Positions 5,951 to 7,638 of a stretch of DNA of 7,638 bases are shown in pieces. The DNA comes from Rhodospirillales bacterium (GTDB lineage Bacteria > Pseudomonadota > Alphaproteobacteria > Rhodospirillales > Casp-alpha2). The notes below the pieces were generated by a model that saw nothing but the letters and a program-made list of their open reading frames with translations, was not told the origin of the DNA and did no database searches. Numbering within the stretch: position 1 is the stretch's first letter; every line of letters starts with the position of its first letter. Both the position numbers and the translations under genes were made by a program. Location: contig JANRAT010000085.1 of the NCBI GenBank assembly GCA_030727885.1, forward strand, positions 307-7,944, in the 5' to 3' direction.

Positions 5951-6367
5951 TCAGTCCTGGCGAACGCGGATAACGACATCAACGCGAGAGATTTTTGCCC
6001 CGCCCGGCGGCGTCGGCAGACTTGAAACGACCACTTCATCGGCGTGAACGTCTTCAAGGTGACCATCGTTTTCAAAGTAGAAATGATGGTGATTGGAGGT
6101 GTTGGTATCAAAGTAGGAGCGCCCCGCTTCTACGGCGATTTCCCGCAAAAGCCCGGCCTGGGTAAACTGATGCAGCGTGTTGTATACCGTCGCCAGGGAT
6201 ACCGAAACTCTGGCTGTGGTCGCTTCCTTGTGCAGCATCTCGGCACTGATATGGCGATCCTCGCCGCGGAACATCAGCTCGGCCAGCGCTATGCGTTGGC
6301 GTGTCGGACGCAGATTAGCGTCACGAAGTTTGCTGATAATGGGCGTGTATCGTTTTTCTGTGGTCAT
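5951..6367 (-). CDS. irr: Iron response regulator Irr (Fur family)
   Basis: A 138-residue Fur-superfamily DNA-binding protein. The winged-helix domain lies at about 10-85 (LRPTRQRIALAELMF; recognition helix region SLATVYNTLHQFTQAGLL, 57-74), followed by the dimerisation domain. NTSNHHHFYFE with HHH at 93-95 is the hallmark haem-responsive motif of Irr, and the tail LPTPPGGAKISRVDVVIRVRQ is Irr-like. There is no cysteine, so neither the zinc-binding CxxC pairs of Fur/PerR nor the N-terminal Cys-Pro haem motif of Bradyrhizobium Irr is present. Irr is active when haem and iron are scarce and controls iron storage, haem synthesis and peroxide-defence genes in Alphaproteobacteria. The only ATG near the family's N-terminus is at 6367; no Shine-Dalgarno precedes it. 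It follows fabI by 48 bases without a visible terminator and lies directly upstream of the ICE-box-bearing rubrerythrin operon. Confidence 0.92.
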   Translation of the reverse strand: MTTEKRYTPIISKLRDANLRPTRQRIALAELMFRGEDRHISAEMLHKEATTARVSVSLATVYNTLHQFTQAGLLREIAVEAGRSYFDTNTSNHHHFYFENDGHLEDVHADEVVVSSLPTPPGGAKISRVDVVIRVRQD

Positions 6368-6415
6368 GGTATTTACATAATTAACTCTGCTGAAAAACGC
6401 AACACCACTGTAAAA

Positions 6416-7255
6416 TCACGCCTCGTCCGTTTTTGGAAACGGCACGCCGATAATATTATAGCCGCTATCAACGTACTGCACGGAGCCTGTCACGCTGAGC
6501 GACAAATCGGAGCACAGATAAAGTGCCGAGCCGCCAATATCATCCAGCTGCACATTACGGCGCAGCGGAGCCTGTTGTTCGTTCCACTTGTAAATATGGC
6601 GTGAACCGGCAATTGCGCTGCCGGCAAGGGTGCGCATCGGCCCGGCGGAAATCGCATTAACGCGGATATTGTCTGGACCGAGATCGGACGCAAGGTAGCG
6701 AACGCTGGCTTCAAGGGCCGCTTTCGCAACACCCATGACGTTATAATTCGGTACGACTTTTTCCGCTCCATAGAACGACAACGCAACCATGCTGCCGCCG
6801 TTGATCATGTGCGGGGCGGCATGTCGCGCCAGAGACGTGAAAGAATAACATGACACGTCCATGGTGCGCCGGAAATTGTCACGGGTTGTCTGCACATATT
6901 TGCCCTTGAGTTCCTGCTTGTCGGAATAGGCAATCGCATGGACGACGAAATCTATCGATCCCCAGGCATCGGCACAGGCACCGACAGCGGCGGCAATGGA
7001 ATCTTCATTCTCGACATCGCAAGGCACAACAATACTGGACCCGACATCTTCGGCCAGTGGGCGAACGCGTCGTTCAATGGCATCGTTCTGATAGGTAAAG
7101 GCCAGTTCGGCACCGTGAGCCGCCAGCGTGCTGGCGATCCCCCAGGCAATGGAATGATCATTGGCAACGCCCATGATCAAACCACGCTTGCCATGCATAA
7201 ACTTGGATTTTCCTCCAAGCAGGCTGGCCGCATCCGTAGGCTTTTGTTCGTTCAC
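6416..7255 (-). CDS. fabI: Enoyl-[acyl-carrier-protein] reductase (NADH)
   Basis: A short-chain dehydrogenase-type protein of 279 residues from the GTG at 7255, or 260 from the ATG at 7198. It performs the last reduction of each type II fatty-acid elongation cycle in the cytoplasm and is the family targeted by triclosan. Motifs, numbered from the GTG: GKRGLIMGVANDHSIAWGIA (22-41, cofactor-binding), PNYNVMGVAK with catalytic Tyr171 and Lys178, and RVNAISAGPMRTLAG (198-212). At the position of E. coli Tyr146 there is Phe161, followed by Tyr162. I chose the GTG because it lies four bases after the fabB stop and has GAGG nine bases upstream (7265-7268); the ATG has GGAGG at a long distance of 13 bases within a small hairpin. 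E. coli FabI has only about five residues before GKR, which favours the ATG, so the start remains open. It is tightly coupled to fabB. Confidence 0.93.
   Translation of the reverse strand: MNEQKPTDAASLLGGKSKFMHGKRGLIMGVANDHSIAWGIASTLAAHGAELAFTYQNDAIERRVRPLAEDVGSSIVVPCDVENEDSIAAAVGACADAWGSIDFVVHAIAYSDKQELKGKYVQTTRDNFRRTMDVSCYSFTSLARHAAPHMINGGSMVALSFYGAEKVVPNYNVMGVAKAALEASVRYLASDLGPDNIRVNAISAGPMRTLAGSAIAGSRHIYKWNEQQAPLRRNVQLDDIGGSALYLCSDLSLSVTGSVQYVDSGYNIIGVPFPKTDEA
7202..7219 (-). other. Small hairpin around a Shine-Dalgarno-like sequence near the fabI start
   Basis: CTTGGA (7202-7207) and TCCAAG (7214-7219) are perfect 6-bp inverted arms with a six-base loop. The minus-strand GGAGGA (7211-7216) lies half in the stem and half in the loop, four bases of spacer plus stem before the ATG at 7198. 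If this ATG is used, the fold could modulate fabI translation; if the GTG at 7255 is the start, it is simply coding sequence. Confidence 0.3.
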
Positions 7256-7259
7256 GGGG

Positions 7260-7638
7260 TCAAGCCTCGTAACGCTTGAATGCCAAAGTGGCATTGGTGC
7301 CGCCGAATCCGAAGCTGTTCGACATGACACAGTTCAGATCAATATTCTCAATCAGCGTCGAGACGACATCAACATCGCCAGCCTCGGGATCAAGGTTGTC
7401 GACGTTTGCAGAGGCTGCGATGAATTTATTGTTCATCATAATCAAGGAATAAATCGCCTCGTGTGCGCCGGTTGCTCCCTGCGAATGCCCCGTCAGTGAT
7501 TTTGTCGATGAGATTTTCGGCCTGTGTGCACCAAAGACACTCATGATCGCTTTCAGTTCGGTAATATCGCCAACGGGTGTCGATGTGCCGTGGGCGTTGA
7601 TGTAATCAACCTTGGTGTTGCCAAGGCCGGCCATCGCC
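7260..7638 (-). CDS. fabB: Beta-ketoacyl-ACP synthase I, C-terminal part (cut by right window edge)
   Basis: The last 125 residues of a thiolase-fold condensing enzyme; the N-terminal two thirds, including the active-site cysteine, lie beyond the window. The remaining signatures are clear: [15 protein letters not shown] carries the first catalytic histidine, [22 protein letters not shown] the conserved lysine and second histidine, and [19 protein letters not shown] the C-terminal glycine-rich loop. FabB condenses malonyl-ACP with acyl-ACP and is needed for unsaturated fatty-acid elongation; it usually travels with fabA, which would be expected upstream, outside the window. The choice of FabB over FabF rests on SLTGHS...GAHEAIYSL and the fabI neighbour and is good but not certain. 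The stop at 7260-7262 is followed after four bases by the likely fabI GTG. Confidence 0.92.
   Translation of the reverse strand, partial: AMAGLGNTKVDYINAHGTSTPVGDITELKAIMSVFGAHRPKISSTKSLTGHSQGATGAHEAIYSLIMMNNKFIAASANVDNLDPEAGDVDVVSTLIENIDLNCVMSNSFGFGGTNATLAFKRYEA

Noticed and set aside
5951..6367. Reading the regulator as PerR or Fur
   Set aside because: It has no cysteine for the structural zinc site, but has the Irr HHH motif and Irr-like C-terminus, and the neighbouring operator fits the Irr consensus rather than a Fur or PerR box.
7256..7330. Extension of fabI to an ATG at 7330 inside fabB
   Set aside because: The extra residues overlap conserved fabB coding sequence in another frame and do not resemble any FabI N-terminus.
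1..7638. CRISPR array, tRNA, insertion sequence or other mobile element
   Set aside because: No regularly spaced repeats, tRNA-like folds, transposase motifs or terminal inverted repeats were found; gaps between genes are all shorter than 130 bases.

Overview
The window reads as an ordinary chromosomal segment of an alphaproteobacterium. The best evidence is an Irr-type Fur-family regulator with the HHH haem-binding motif and, next to it, a near-consensus Irr operator. Fatty-acid genes fabB and fabI and several Rhodospirillales-like features fit this. I would guess a free-living, possibly marine, Rhodospirillales relative, but genus cannot be read from the sequence. I see no mobile element, CRISPR array, tRNA or rRNA. 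Coding density is very high and all genes but one lie on the minus strand.

Left part (1-2685, minus strand, read right to left): a D-2-hydroxyacid dehydrogenase, then pabB (aminodeoxychorismate synthase component I), then the first 101 residues of a class IV aminotransferase that is most likely pabC (aminodeoxychorismate lyase). pabB and pabC overlap by four bases (ATGA). Together they make p-aminobenzoate for folate; the glutaminase partner PabA is not in view. Centre (2686-3337, plus strand): one divergent gene for a secreted protein with two bacterial SH3 repeats, whose predicted promoter lies so close to the ATG that the mRNA may be leaderless.

Middle (3358-5942, minus strand): a three-gene unit, rubrerythrin without a rubredoxin domain, then an iron-sulfur/CCG-domain oxidoreductase, then a DUF3501 protein translationally coupled to it. 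Its promoter region carries an Irr (ICE-like) box matching 13 of 14 consensus positions, directly upstream of a TTGACT-N17-CATAGT promoter, and two further perfect dyads over the core promoter. Immediately upstream lies irr itself (5951-6367). The layout suggests an iron/haem-responsive peroxide-defence module in which the iron-sulfur protein may feed electrons to the rubrerythrin. This is the most interesting part of the window.

Right part (6416-7638, minus strand): fabB (3' part only, cut by the window edge) followed after four bases by fabI, then irr 48 bases later. fabB and fabI are the elongating ketoacyl synthase and the enoyl-ACP reductase of type II fatty-acid synthesis; irr may be partly co-transcribed with them because no terminator is visible between fabI and irr.
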